Below, one piece after another: positions 1 to 8,018 of a DNA stretch of 64,000 bases. The translations under genes and the position numbers were made by a program. The stretch spans positions 3,820,001 through 3,884,000 of the forward strand of contig NZ_CP071182.1 in NCBI RefSeq assembly GCF_017298635.1. The letters are read 5' to 3'. Each line of letters starts with the position of its first letter. Position 1 is the stretch's first letter. This DNA comes from Paenalicyclobacillus mengziensis (GTDB lineage: Bacteria > Bacillota > Bacilli > Alicyclobacillales > Alicyclobacillaceae). The notes beneath the pieces are model-generated. The model saw nothing but the letters and a program-made list of their open reading frames with translations, did not search any database and was not told the origin of the DNA.

Positions 1-305
1 TGAAGCCCAACGAATATGAGAACGGAAGCCCAAAACACACCCGTTGCAGATACTGCAGCGAGAACCGGGCTGAGACCACTGTTGTGGAGGAACAAAAATA
101 CGCCGAAGAGTGCAACGACGAGCGCCCCTAAACGGACACGGCCTCGCTGTACCGTACGACCAAGACCTAGTGCCACCAGGAACAAGGGCCACAAAGCATG
201 GAATGTCCAGATGCCCGACGCAATACCCACAATATGGAATTCAGATAACAGATACAAAAGCCCACCGAAAACCAGGATCACACCGATCCACGAAGATGTC
301 CGCAT
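1..305 (-). CDS. LiaI/LiaF-type transmembrane protein, C-terminus beyond window
   Basis: Open frame reading leftward from ATG 303-305, preceded by AAGGTG at a 7-nt spacing, and still open at the window edge. The visible 101 residues are almost all hydrophobic: about four membrane segments beginning with SWIGVILVFGGLLYLL, then LWPLFLVALGLG, LGALVVALFGVFLFL and GVFWASVLIFVG. This resembles the transmembrane region shared by LiaI/LiaF-type envelope-stress proteins and related DUF5668 proteins. LiaF proteins normally carry a cytoplasmic C-terminal domain, which would lie outside the window, so the exact family member cannot be decided. A generic small membrane protein is the alternative. Confidence 0.6.
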   Translation of the reverse strand, partial: MRTSSWIGVILVFGGLLYLLSEFHIVGIASGIWTFHALWPLFLVALGLGRTVQRGRVRLGALVVALFGVFLFLHNSGLSPVLAAVSATGVFWASVLIFVGL

Positions 306-390
306 TGCTTGTCACCTTGCTCTCTACCAATCTCCTCTTATCGTACAAGTCGTTTTTCTTGTTCACAACTGGCTTTGGACGTAGCTTAGC

Positions 391-406
391 TCCGTCTAAA
401 GACGGA
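391..406. other. Hairpin resembling an IS200/IS605 right-end structure
   Basis: TCCGTC-TAAA-GACGGA forms a perfect 6-bp stem directly followed by GGGCTTCC and preceded by GTAGCTTAGC. This layout resembles the 3'-end hairpins of IS200/IS605-type elements and their TnpB guide RNAs. No tnpA or tnpB reading frame is present nearby, so at most this is a remnant. It could equally be an unrelated hairpin in the gene-free stretch 306-516. Confidence 0.25.
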
Positions 407-445
407 GGGCTTCCAACTGTTTTGGTGACATCTCTGAAATCAAAA

Positions 446-476
446 CCGCCGCACGGACTTAATGTCCGTACGGCGG
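446..476 (-). terminator. Rho-independent terminator of the NlpC/P60 gene
   Basis: A 13-position stem with one mismatch (CCGCCG.ACGGAC / GTCCGT.CGGCGG) has a 5-nt TTAAT loop. On the minus strand it is followed by TTTTG. It lies 40 nt past the stop of the NlpC/P60 gene transcribed leftward. Confidence 0.8.
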
Positions 477-516
477 TCTAGTTGACAAGCTTATCTTAAG
501 ACATGCAGGGCTTGAA

Positions 517-1389
517 TTAATGAAACATCCGTCTGACAGCTGTTAAGTGTTTACCCCAGTAACTGCCAGGGCCAATGGAGAGATAGCCGACCTTGCCAAG
601 CCCGCCGCCTTCCTGAATCATGCGATTGTGTCCAACGTAAATACCTACATGTTTGCCATTCTCAAAAATCAACAGGTCACCAGGACGCATGCTCCTCCGC
701 GGGACCGTCCAGCCGACACTCTTTGCTTGAACAAGCGACGCACCACTCATCTTATATCCCAGTGCGTGGTGGTAGACATACGCGGTAAAATTAGAGCAGT
801 CAAAGCCGTACTGCCCACGGTCCTCATTATGACCCCATCTGTATGGGGTTCCGATTTTGCTTCGCGCAACAGACAGAACGGCGTTGATTTTAGCCTGGGT
901 AGAAGCGGACGGCAGTGCTCTCGGTTTGACGTTATAGACGCGTGTTACACCTGGCGGTAATTGACTCGCTGAGCCAGAGCGTGTCTGGTTTGCTGAGACA
1001 AAGTACGTCTTTCTTACAACGTAACCTGTTCGTCCCTGTGGGTCGCGGACGTGCCACCAGTTTGCGTTGCCACCCGCAATCACTGTAAGTGCTGTGCCTG
1101 CATGTTCGAGATGAATCCCATTCTTTGCAATCCTCTCTGTTCGACGCAACCACACGTTCCGTACAACGTGCACATGCTGAACTGTTGCTGCCTCTGCCGT
1201 CACAATTGTCTGTGGTGTAAGTGGTACATGCGAGATGGATGCCAAGGCTGGGACAACACAGGCAGCAATCAATCCGACCAACCACTTCTTCTTCAGGTGT
1301 GAAGTCGGATTGTTGTGCGAATGTGCGTTCTGTAAATCTGTACAGTTCTTATTCACGTACGTGTGGCACTGCGACCAGTTCATCAACAT
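517..1389 (-). CDS. Secreted SH3-NlpC/P60 peptidoglycan endopeptidase
   Basis: Predicted secreted cell-wall hydrolase cleaving peptide stems of peptidoglycan. The 290-residue protein has a basic and hydrophobic signal region (about 33-67), an SH3-like wall-binding segment (about 70-130, with WWHVRDPQGRTGYV), and a C-terminal NlpC/P60 domain. Catalytic Cys is in FDCSNFTAYVY and the His in KHVGIYVG. ATG at 1389 lies 4 nt after GGAGG and a second ATG at 1383 lies 10 nt after it, so either could be used. The N-terminal stretch before the hydrophobic segment is unusually long. It is a close paralogue of the hydrolase at 24692: both share GTPYxWGHNEDRGQYGFDCS and MIQEGGGLGKVGYL. A c-di-AMP riboswitch sits immediately upstream. 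Confidence 0.9.
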   Translation of the reverse strand: MLMNWSQCHTYVNKNCTDLQNAHSHNNPTSHLKKKWLVGLIAACVVPALASISHVPLTPQTIVTAEAATVQHVHVVRNVWLRRTERIAKNGIHLEHAGTALTVIAGGNANWWHVRDPQGRTGYVVRKTYFVSANQTRSGSASQLPPGVTRVYNVKPRALPSASTQAKINAVLSVARSKIGTPYRWGHNEDRGQYGFDCSNFTAYVYHHALGYKMSGASLVQAKSVGWTVPRRSMRPGDLLIFENGKHVGIYVGHNRMIQEGGGLGKVGYLSIGPGSYWGKHLTAVRRMFH

Positions 1390-1400
1390 ATCTCCTCCTT

Positions 1401-1531
1401 AACCTCCGAGGTTAGTTGTCGGGTTCGGATAGAGGATATAGACCCGGGCTTGTCCGCCTTCACCCCAGCGAAGCCTTGTGCTTAGCTCCGCAATTATCCC
1501 CCGTACCTGTGCTTTCACAGGATTCGGCAAT
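1401..1531 (-). promoter_or_regulatory. c-di-AMP riboswitch (ydaO/yuaA type)
   Basis: Read leftward, the leader has in order GCCGAATCC, a small stem with GGTACGGGGGA, GGGGTGAA, and CCCGACAACTAACCTCG, ending at the AAGGAGG ribosome site of the NlpC/P60 gene. These are the conserved blocks of the ydaO class, which senses cyclic di-AMP and commonly controls wall hydrolases and potassium transport in Gram-positive bacteria. The arrangement suggests hydrolase expression falls when c-di-AMP is high. Recognition is by eye. Confidence 0.88.
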
Positions 1532-1882
1532 ATAAAAAAACAACGCGGTGATTCGCGTCTATAAATAACGCTAACAAAATTCATGGCTCTACCCCATAGA
1601 GGATTCATGGCAAGCGAGATGATACATAGCAATCGATAGGATTTATGGAAATCTCTCCACAAAACGCCAGCCACACGAACAAAAGGACACGAACTTGGAT
1701 AAAATTCCGCATTGAACAGAGGACTCGGTTTCCTGCTTCCGATTGTGTTATTATAAGGGTTGGACGGAGTGGCTTGGCGCTAGTGCAACCCATGGGACTG
1801 CACTGATTGATGGCTCCGTCTGGCAACACGGTTTGTGCGGTCTTCAAGTATTCAGAGATTGAGTTGAGGAGGGACATTACAT
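1532..1882. other. Divergent intergenic region, no gene seen
   Basis: About 350 bp between the leftward riboswitch leader and rightward tpx. It must hold both promoters. TTATTATAAGG near 1748 is A/T-rich and could be a -10 region for tpx, but no convincing -35 accompanies it. No coding-like frame was found. Confidence 0.4.
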
Positions 1883-2392
1883 ATGGCCGAACACACATTT
1901 GACTTTGCCGGAAAACAAGTGAGCTTGCAGGGCAAGGTTTTGAAACCCGGTGACAAGGCACCGAACTTCGAAGTGCAGGCGAACGACCTGTCCATGGTGA
2001 CACTTGCTGACTCGAAGGGGAAAGTGCGTCTGATTAGCGTTGTACCATCACTCGATACAGGTGTCTGCGACGCACAGACGCGCAGATTTAACGAAGAGGG
2101 CGCGAAGTTGGGTGACCATGTGGTCATTCTGACCATCAGTGCTGACCTTCCATTTGCACAAAAGCGCTGGTGCGGAGCGGCTGGCATCGACAAGGTGCAG
2201 ACATTGTCCGACCACTTAACCATGTCGTTTGCTTCAGCTTATGGAACCTACAATGCGGATTATCGGTTGGAGAGTCGGGCAGTGTTCGTCGTCGATTCCA
2301 GTGACACAGTCACGTACGTCGAGTACGTGCCCGCTGCTGGCCAACACCCTGATTACGAAGCAGCCTTAGCTGCGGCAAAAGCTGCAAAGTAA
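1883..2392 (+). CDS. tpx: Thiol peroxidase (2-Cys peroxiredoxin, Tpx)
   Basis: Cytoplasmic peroxiredoxin that reduces hydrogen peroxide and organic hydroperoxides using thioredoxin. The 169-residue length is normal for Tpx. The family signature PSLDTGVCDAQTRRFNEE holds the peroxidatic Cys, and the resolving Cys is in KRWCGAAG. ATG 1883 follows GAGGAGG. It stands alone, flanked by a divergent NlpC gene and a strong bidirectional terminator. Confidence 0.95.
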   Translation: MAEHTFDFAGKQVSLQGKVLKPGDKAPNFEVQANDLSMVTLADSKGKVRLISVVPSLDTGVCDAQTRRFNEEGAKLGDHVVILTISADLPFAQKRWCGAAGIDKVQTLSDHLTMSFASAYGTYNADYRLESRAVFVVDSSDTVTYVEYVPAAGQHPDYEAALAAAKAAK

Positions 2393-2415
2393 TCCCTCAT
2401 TGACAGAGCACATCA

Positions 2416-2464
2416 CAAAGAGGCTGTACCAATCCATCTTCAATGGTTTGGTACAGCCTCTTTG
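2416..2464. terminator. Bidirectional terminator between tpx and phosphosulfolactate synthase
   Basis: A 17-bp perfect stem (CAAAGAGGCTGTACCAA and its complement) around a 15-nt loop lies between two converging genes and ends in TTTGTTTACTT on the plus strand. It serves tpx, and probably the leftward gene ending at 2471. Confidence 0.85.
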
Positions 2465-2470
2465 TTTACT

Positions 2471-3457
2471 TCACTTCGCCCCTGGCTTGTCGAGACGGTG
2501 AGGGTCTTCTTTCTGAGGACGTCGCTGAGCTTCTGAGGACACTCGCTTCTTAGGCATAGGACTTTGGTTTTGTTTCCACAGGACAGGCCTCGAAGGACCA
2601 TCTGCGTTGGCTTCTTCAGCAACAGCGCTTTGCTCGCCTTTGCCGATGACGTTTGAGTCATCCTGTGGCAGCGACAAGCTAAACGTATCGCTGCGCAGAC
2701 CGCGACGGATACTCTCCAGAGCCACAATGTCGAGCGGTCTGATATTACCTAGATTCACGCGGTTCCCGAACCTGCGAATATGGTAAATCTGTTGTTTTTT
2801 CTGAGGCGCCTCCCAAATTAAACGAGTGGACAAAGGTCCAAGAGCATTCGCGAGCGCATCGACATCTGACACCCGCACCTCGCCGTGCGGACCATACACC
2901 CCAACAGACTCCCCGCCTTCACGGCCTTCAACGAGGACGTACTCTGCCCCCGCTGCGAGGTCTCCTCGGATGAGGGCGACTTGTTCGTCAATCACAAGGA
3001 AGGTGCCTTCCTCTTTTTTGCCGACCTCGGAGAGTACAGTAAATCCCATTTCCTTCGCCGCACGGATGACCTGCCGTCGCGTGTAGACTGGCAGATTGAT
3101 GGTGCCATCGGACACCTCAACCACCCGAATACCCGCTCTCCACAAGGACTCAAGATAAGGCTGCCAGACGTTTTGTACGATGGCAATCTCGAGCGACGTG
3201 CCTCCAGGGTAGGCAAATACCCCGTACTCCTGACAAAGACTGACTTTGCTGCGAATGGATTCAGCGGAACAAACACCAGCACTTGCAAAGCCGAACTTCC
3301 AATAATCAACGTGATCGGCAGCCATTTGCAGTAAATCCGTTAACATCGAGAGGGGAATTCCGGTGTCAATCACCATCGTTAGTCCGGACAGGCGCGGTTT
3401 TTGTACTCGCCCCGGCAGCGGATCGGAGAGTAGTTCCCACCAATTCGGCTCATTCAC
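2471..3457 (-). CDS. Phosphosulfolactate synthase (ComA/YitD family)
   Basis: Predicted to add sulfite to phosphoenolpyruvate to make (R)-phosphosulfolactate. This is the first step to coenzyme M in methanogens and to the sulfolactate stored in Bacillus spores. TIM-barrel family features are recognisable: KFGFASAG near the N-terminus, YPGGTSLEIA, VVEVSDGTINL, and GAEYVLVEGREGG. The GTG start at 3457 follows AAGGGG at 10 nt. Residues after about 255 form a polar, low-complexity tail (EAQRRPQKEDPHRLDK) not expected in YitD, making the protein longer than usual. It fits a spore-former; the tail's role is unknown. Confidence 0.85.
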   Translation of the reverse strand: MNEPNWWELLSDPLPGRVQKPRLSGLTMVIDTGIPLSMLTDLLQMAADHVDYWKFGFASAGVCSAESIRSKVSLCQEYGVFAYPGGTSLEIAIVQNVWQPYLESLWRAGIRVVEVSDGTINLPVYTRRQVIRAAKEMGFTVLSEVGKKEEGTFLVIDEQVALIRGDLAAGAEYVLVEGREGGESVGVYGPHGEVRVSDVDALANALGPLSTRLIWEAPQKKQQIYHIRRFGNRVNLGNIRPLDIVALESIRRGLRSDTFSLSLPQDDSNVIGKGEQSAVAEEANADGPSRPVLWKQNQSPMPKKRVSSEAQRRPQKEDPHRLDKPGAK

Positions 3458-3531
3458 GGTTGATATGCCCCTTTGCGTCAGTTATCGCACTGACAGCCTA
3501 TGGGTCGACGAGGCAAATGGTGACGATGCAA

Positions 3532-4077
3532 TTAGTGGAGAATCAGCATCATGCCAGCGACAGCAATGAGCACGATGCCGGAGAGCTTGTCCGCTGAAAC
3601 AGATATTCTCGCCCCGAGAAAACGGCCAATTTCCAAACCTATGTATGTCATTGCGAGACTGATGCAACCAAAAGCAATCGCTGCAACGGTGAGCGGGACG
3701 TTCAACATTCCAAGTCCAAAACCAACCGTCAAGTTGTCGAGGCTAAGCGCGATGGCGAGAACGATGACCTTAAACCCCGGTAAGCCGCCTGCTTGCGCAA
3801 CCTCCTCAGACTCCGTATCGGCAGCTTTGAGAAAAAAGTAGATACCGACTACACCTAGTAAACCAACACCAATGTAACGGGCATGATTGCCAATCAACCT
3901 TGCAACTTCATTGCCAAGCAAGATGCCAAAGAGCGGCATGATGGCCTCAAACACCGCAAACAGCAAAGCAATTTGCAATTGTCTAGAACGCTTGATTCCT
4001 GACGTGCCGAGTGCAATCGACGCCAATGCGTTATTCAGACCCATGGCTACGCCGAGCACGATAAGCTGCCAAACCAC
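3532..4077 (-). CDS. MntP-like manganese efflux membrane protein
   Basis: Predicted inner-membrane Mn2+ exporter of the MntP (formerly DUF204) family. The 181 residues contain six hydrophobic segments in two related halves. The first half carries MGLNNALASIALG and the second ALSLDNLTVGFGLG, matching the duplicated acidic/polar motif of MntP; in the first copy the usual Asp is Asn. The GTG start at 4077 follows GGGAGG at 8 nt. No yybP-ykoY manganese riboswitch is visible in the 49 bp upstream. The substrate is inferred from family only. Confidence 0.8.
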   Translation of the reverse strand: MVWQLIVLGVAMGLNNALASIALGTSGIKRSRQLQIALLFAVFEAIMPLFGILLGNEVARLIGNHARYIGVGLLGVVGIYFFLKAADTESEEVAQAGGLPGFKVIVLAIALSLDNLTVGFGLGMLNVPLTVAAIAFGCISLAMTYIGLEIGRFLGARISVSADKLSGIVLIAVAGMMLILH

Positions 4078-4126
4078 GTGTCAAGCCTCCCACTGTTCCT
4101 CTCTGTCTGGATGTCTGTGATAGGAG

Positions 4127-5566
4127 TCAAGCTCTCGTCTCGATGAGAGATGGCTTGCGCCAAATAGACCTCGTATTGACACCAAAGGTTCGCATGGCGT
4201 CGCCAACCAGCGACTGTGTCCCGAGAACAAGCAATAAGTCCTGTGCAGCAAGTTTTTCACGGGCGATGGTCAGTGCGTCCTCAAGGTAAGGTGCAAAAGT
4301 GGCATCTGGATACAATTCTCGAGCCACGTCGTCAAAGGTTGAATCAAACTGAAGGTGCGGGTTGTGAGCTTTGCAAACCACGACGTAATCTACGACATCA
4401 GCAAGCGTCTTTAACACGCCAACGCCGTCTTTGTCGGCAGGAATTCCAACAATCGCCCCAACGCGTCCTCGATTGTGGCCGAGACTTTTGAAGCCTTGTA
4501 CGTAATTGCGGACAAGCGCTGCTGAGCGGCCGTGAATGGTTCCATCGACGACGACACGCGGGTTCTCTGAAACCGTCTGCAACCGCCCTGGCAATGACAG
4601 ATCTGTCACATCTAAGCTTGTTGGCAACGTCATCAAGGGACGCTTGTCCATCGCTGCACGCTGTGCAACAGCGAGAGCAACTGCTACGTTGTCGGCCAAA
4701 TGGTACTCTGCGGCAGGAAGGTGCACTTCGTATTCCCCGTATTCTGTTCGCACATGGATTGTACATGTGGATCCGTTTAAGCTTGCCCTTGTCACCATCA
4801 TCTCGTCTCCGAGGGTGAATAAGGATTGGCTCGGAGCACAGCACGACTGCAAAATCGCCTGCACTGTCGCTGTCTGTGGGTGGGTAAACACCCATCTGGT
4901 ATGATCCGTGATGACTCCTGCCTTTTCTGTGCCGACGTCCGCATAGGTCGGTCCGAGCTCATTGGTGTGTTCGAGAAAGATGGGTGTCAGTACGGCACCG
5001 ATATGCTGAACCTGGTTGACATCGTCATGCAAGGCGCCACGGCCAAGCTCAAAGACATTGATGTCCGTTTCACTGTCAGCGAACCATTTTGCCGCGATGA
5101 CCGCGAGTAATCCGACGGGACCAAAGTACTCATTTTCCGGCAACGTCCATCTGTCAACAACGGCTTTGAGTTCATCCACATAGCCGACAAAGGTGTCTTC
5201 GGAGATGACCTGGCCATTGAGCCGAAACCGCTCCATGAAATCCACAAGGTGTGGCCCGGTGAACAATCCTACACGAAACCCCATCTTCTGGAGCATGGCG
5301 GCAATCAGTATCGCATGAGACCCCTTACCCTTGCTTCCTGTTACAGCAATATTGTACATGCCAGCATCCGGCCGACCCAAGTCATTCAGCAGTCTTCCTG
5401 TCCACTCTGGATGGCGAGTGTCTCTGTCGAGTCCACGGGTTATGTAGGGCTTGGCCTTATTATATGAATGATATATCCAGTTGATGGCGGCGATGCCGCC
5501 ATCGGTAAATGTCCGGTCTGTCAATCTCATCGCTCCGTTATCGGGATTCAGAACGTAGTTTACCAC
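4127..5566 (-). CDS. FolC-like Mur ligase (folylpolyglutamate synthase family)
   Basis: ATP-dependent ligase related to dihydrofolate/folylpolyglutamate synthase, which adds glutamate to folates. The P-loop is VTGSKGKGSHA near residue 78, followed by GLFTGPHLVDFMERFRLNG, HTNELG.TYADVGTEKAGV, DNVAVALAVAQ and the C-terminal motif PGRLQTVSENPRVVVDG. At 479 codons it is longer than most FolC. The start is uncertain: GTG at 5566 lacks a clear ribosome site, and ATG 36 nt further on has GGAG only 2 nt away. It differs from canonical FolC (DGAHNP is replaced by DGTIHGRSA), so the substrate may differ. It lies 23 nt after the map-GNAT gene on the same strand. Confidence 0.75.
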   Translation of the reverse strand: MVNYVLNPDNGAMRLTDRTFTDGGIAAINWIYHSYNKAKPYITRGLDRDTRHPEWTGRLLNDLGRPDAGMYNIAVTGSKGKGSHAILIAAMLQKMGFRVGLFTGPHLVDFMERFRLNGQVISEDTFVGYVDELKAVVDRWTLPENEYFGPVGLLAVIAAKWFADSETDINVFELGRGALHDDVNQVQHIGAVLTPIFLEHTNELGPTYADVGTEKAGVITDHTRWVFTHPQTATVQAILQSCCAPSQSLFTLGDEMMVTRASLNGSTCTIHVRTEYGEYEVHLPAAEYHLADNVAVALAVAQRAAMDKRPLMTLPTSLDVTDLSLPGRLQTVSENPRVVVDGTIHGRSAALVRNYVQGFKSLGHNRGRVGAIVGIPADKDGVGVLKTLADVVDYVVVCKAHNPHLQFDSTFDDVARELYPDATFAPYLEDALTIAREKLAAQDLLLVLGTQSLVGDAMRTFGVNTRSIWRKPSLIETRA

Positions 5567-5589
5567 AAGTAGAAGGAATCAGTGTGTCT

Positions 5590-6816
5590 CTACAAAGTTT
5601 TACGCATCGCCCATGTACGAAAATAGGGCTGACTGGTCACCGCAAACCCTAATTTTTTATAAAAGCGAATGGCTCTCTGGTTGTTGGTCTGTACCCACAA
5701 CTCAATTCCATTCATAAAGGCGTCCTCTGCCTCTTTACGGATGAGGTTCATGACCTCCACGGCAATGCCGCTACCATGGAGCGTGCGGTCGAGCACAATC
5801 GTGTTCAGATGCAGGTAGGGCGGTCGATACGAGAAGACGCAAAACCCTTTGACTTCATCCTCCGCGTTCGTCAGCACAAACGTACTCGACGCTGGTGCCG
5901 TGAGAATTTCATCAGGGTGTACAGGACGCCCCCAGGCTTCGAGTAAAATGGGGTCCATCTCCCTCTTTGCGAGATACAAGATTCCTTGATTGTCAGCCTC
6001 TCTTTTTTGCCGCCAGTTCAGTCCGAAGTTCTTAAACAGTCTTTTTCTTGAGTTCGGGGCAGGTGCTTTGTCGGCAGCCGTAAGAATCTCGACGCCGGTA
6101 CGGTGAATGTACACAGTGTGCTCAAAATGGGCCCCGAGTGACCCATCGACAGTGACCTCCGTCCAGCCATCAGGTCTCAACCTTGTCCGTTCACTACCCG
6201 TTACCACGACGGGTTCAATCGCGAGTACCATGCCCTCGCGGAGCCTAGGACCTCGACCAGGCGGACCGTAGTTCGGAACTTGAGGGTCTTCGTGCAAACT
6301 GGTACCGAGCCCGTGACCGTGGGCCTTCTTAACGATGGTCAGTCCTTGAGACGTAATCGAGCGTCCAATCGCGTCAGACACATCAGACAGATGCCCACCA
6401 GGTTTTGCAGCATTAAGTCCATCATACAGGGCCTGCTCCGTCGCTCTGATGAAATGCTCCTTCTCTGGCGAACCCGGTGCAACAAGATGCGTCTTCGCAC
6501 AGTCACTGTGATAACCGTTGTACTGTACCCCAATATCCACTTTCACGACGTCACCGCTATGGAGAATACGCTTGCCTGGTACTCCGTGACCAATCTCATC
6601 GTTCACAGATATACAAATGGCACCGGGAAAATTGAATTCCTCCCGAAATGAGGAACGACCGCCAAGTTCCTTCATCCTTGCTTCTGCAATCGCATCCAAC
6701 TCTCTTGTCGTGATACCTGGCACAATGGCTTTTTGAAGCGCTTCGTGGACGCTGCTGTTGATTTGACAAGCCCGCCGAATGAAATTCACTTCCGATTTGC
6801 TTTTTAAACGGATCAC
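5590..6816 (-). CDS. Methionine aminopeptidase fused to a GNAT acetyltransferase
   Basis: Residues 1-248 are a type I methionine aminopeptidase, which removes the initiator Met. Metal ligands are visible at D94, D105, H168 (HGHGLG), E201 (AIEPVV) and E232 (HFEHTV), with H77 in DEIGHGVPG. Residues about 265-408 form a GNAT N-acetyltransferase domain with RTLHGSGIAVEVMNLI (acetyl-CoA loop) and NNQRAIRFYKKLGF. The GTG start at 6816 follows GGGGGA. Bacterial MetAP is normally about 250 residues without this domain. The fusion would couple Met removal to acetylation of the exposed N-terminus or another amine; that coupling is inference. A divergent deformylase-like gene shares the 262-bp upstream region, completing a plausible N-terminus-processing locus. 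Confidence 0.9.
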   Translation of the reverse strand: MIRLKSKSEVNFIRRACQINSSVHEALQKAIVPGITTRELDAIAEARMKELGGRSSFREEFNFPGAICISVNDEIGHGVPGKRILHSGDVVKVDIGVQYNGYHSDCAKTHLVAPGSPEKEHFIRATEQALYDGLNAAKPGGHLSDVSDAIGRSITSQGLTIVKKAHGHGLGTSLHEDPQVPNYGPPGRGPRLREGMVLAIEPVVVTGSERTRLRPDGWTEVTVDGSLGAHFEHTVYIHRTGVEILTAADKAPAPNSRKRLFKNFGLNWRQKREADNQGILYLAKREMDPILLEAWGRPVHPDEILTAPASSTFVLTNAEDEVKGFCVFSYRPPYLHLNTIVLDRTLHGSGIAVEVMNLIRKEAEDAFMNGIELWVQTNNQRAIRFYKKLGFAVTSQPYFRTWAMRKTL

Positions 6817-7078
6817 GCCGATTCCCCCGTCTCATCACGCTCTCATGTTTTGGTGTATGAATGGCGCCAAAAAGGTGTGCGCGGCGAAAGGGGTAAAAGT
6901 TGTGTACATAACAGCGACACCAACACGTGGACGAGTACTCAAGAAACCGGATAAGGCACGGGTAGACTCTTCAACGCTCGCGCATAGGCCGATGTCAGGG
7001 TCAGAACAAATGTCCTGTGCATTCGTTACCACAAGTAGATGCGCACTCCAGATTAGAACAACAAGGGGTGACTCGAGC

Positions 7079-7843
7079 GTGATATTGGAAATCCTCACAG
7101 GAGACCGAAGTGAGCTTCGTCAGCAGAGCAGGTCTATCGCAGGTATTGATGGAGCGATACAGCAGTTGGTTGCCGACATGCTGGAGACCATGCGTGCCTG
7201 CCACATGGCCAGCCTGTCTGCTCCTCAGTGCGGTAAGCCTTTACGGTTGTTTGTAACAGAGATTTATGGAGAGTCAAAGGTGTGGATGAACCCTGAAGTC
7301 TTGAAAACGGAGGGAGAACAAGCAAGCGTTGAGTCGTGTGCCAGTTTTCCGGACTTGACGCTTGAAGTGCCACGGCCGCAAACGATGGTGATTCACACCA
7401 TGCAGTTGGATGGGTCCCCAGTTGTCCAGACGATTTCCGGTATTGAGGCACGCCTCGTGGCCCATGAACTCGACCACCTCGATGGAATCCTGTTTCAAGA
7501 CCATTTAGATGCGGAATCTTTATTTGAGCAAATGCTGGGAACCACCGATGAATACACGATTCAAGGCGAAGATCCGATTGCAAGTGATGACGGTCCGTTC
7601 GCGGCTGATTCCAGTTTTGAATCGGGTCAAGCAGAGATTGAAAGTGATGAAGAGGAACTTCAACACATCTTGGATTTGCTCGCTGACAGCGGCTGGAAGC
7701 TCGCCTTGGCTGCTGAACTGCTGCGGGATTACGAACTTGACGAGGAACAAGAGGCACAACTCCAACGGCTCGATGGACTGGAAAACGCCATCTCCGAGTC
7801 CGTAACCTATTGGGAAAACGAACTGTCGGCTGGCTCGTCTTGA
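7079..7843 (+). CDS. Peptide deformylase-like protein with acidic C-terminal extension
   Basis: Polypeptide deformylase family, which removes formyl from nascent N-formyl-Met proteins. The GTG at 7079 was chosen because AAGGGGTG lies 8 nt upstream and the family N-terminus (ILEILTGDRSELRQQS) begins there. Motif 2 is ESCASFP (C87) and motif 3 is HELDH (H129, E130, H133), giving the Cys/His/His metal site. Motif 1 is SLSAPQCG instead of GxGLAAPQ, with Gln50 kept. Residues beyond about 150 are a glutamate-rich helical tail absent from ordinary Def. The variant motif 1 suggests a secondary or specialised deformylase. It is divergent from the MetAP-GNAT fusion. Confidence 0.8.
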   Translation: MILEILTGDRSELRQQSRSIAGIDGAIQQLVADMLETMRACHMASLSAPQCGKPLRLFVTEIYGESKVWMNPEVLKTEGEQASVESCASFPDLTLEVPRPQTMVIHTMQLDGSPVVQTISGIEARLVAHELDHLDGILFQDHLDAESLFEQMLGTTDEYTIQGEDPIASDDGPFAADSSFESGQAEIESDEEELQHILDLLADSGWKLALAAELLRDYELDEEQEAQLQRLDGLENAISESVTYWENELSAGSS

Positions 7844-7919
7844 ATGGATACGGGTCTGGTACGTGAATACGGGTCTGTTCTGTGGATACGGCTCTTTTGA
7901 AAGATGCGGGCATCAGAAA

Positions 7920-7968
7920 GACTGCTTCGGTCACAGCGAATGAAATTATCGCTGTGACCGAAGCAGTC
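7920..7968. terminator. Strong hairpin terminator
   Basis: A 20-bp perfect stem (GACTGCTTCGGTCACAGCGA and complement) with a 9-nt A/T-rich loop lies between the deformylase-like gene and the converging amidase gene. The downstream run is CATTTTGG on the plus strand and CTTTC on the minus strand, so it probably works both ways. Confidence 0.75.
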
Positions 7969-8018
7969 AACCATTTTGGTATCACCGCGTGCTTAGGTCT
8001 GCTCGTTGAAACGGAGAC

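Noticed and set aside
4078..4126. Manganese riboswitch for the MntP-like gene
   Set aside because: Only 49 bp separate the start from the neighbouring gene, and the conserved yybP-ykoY loops are not there.
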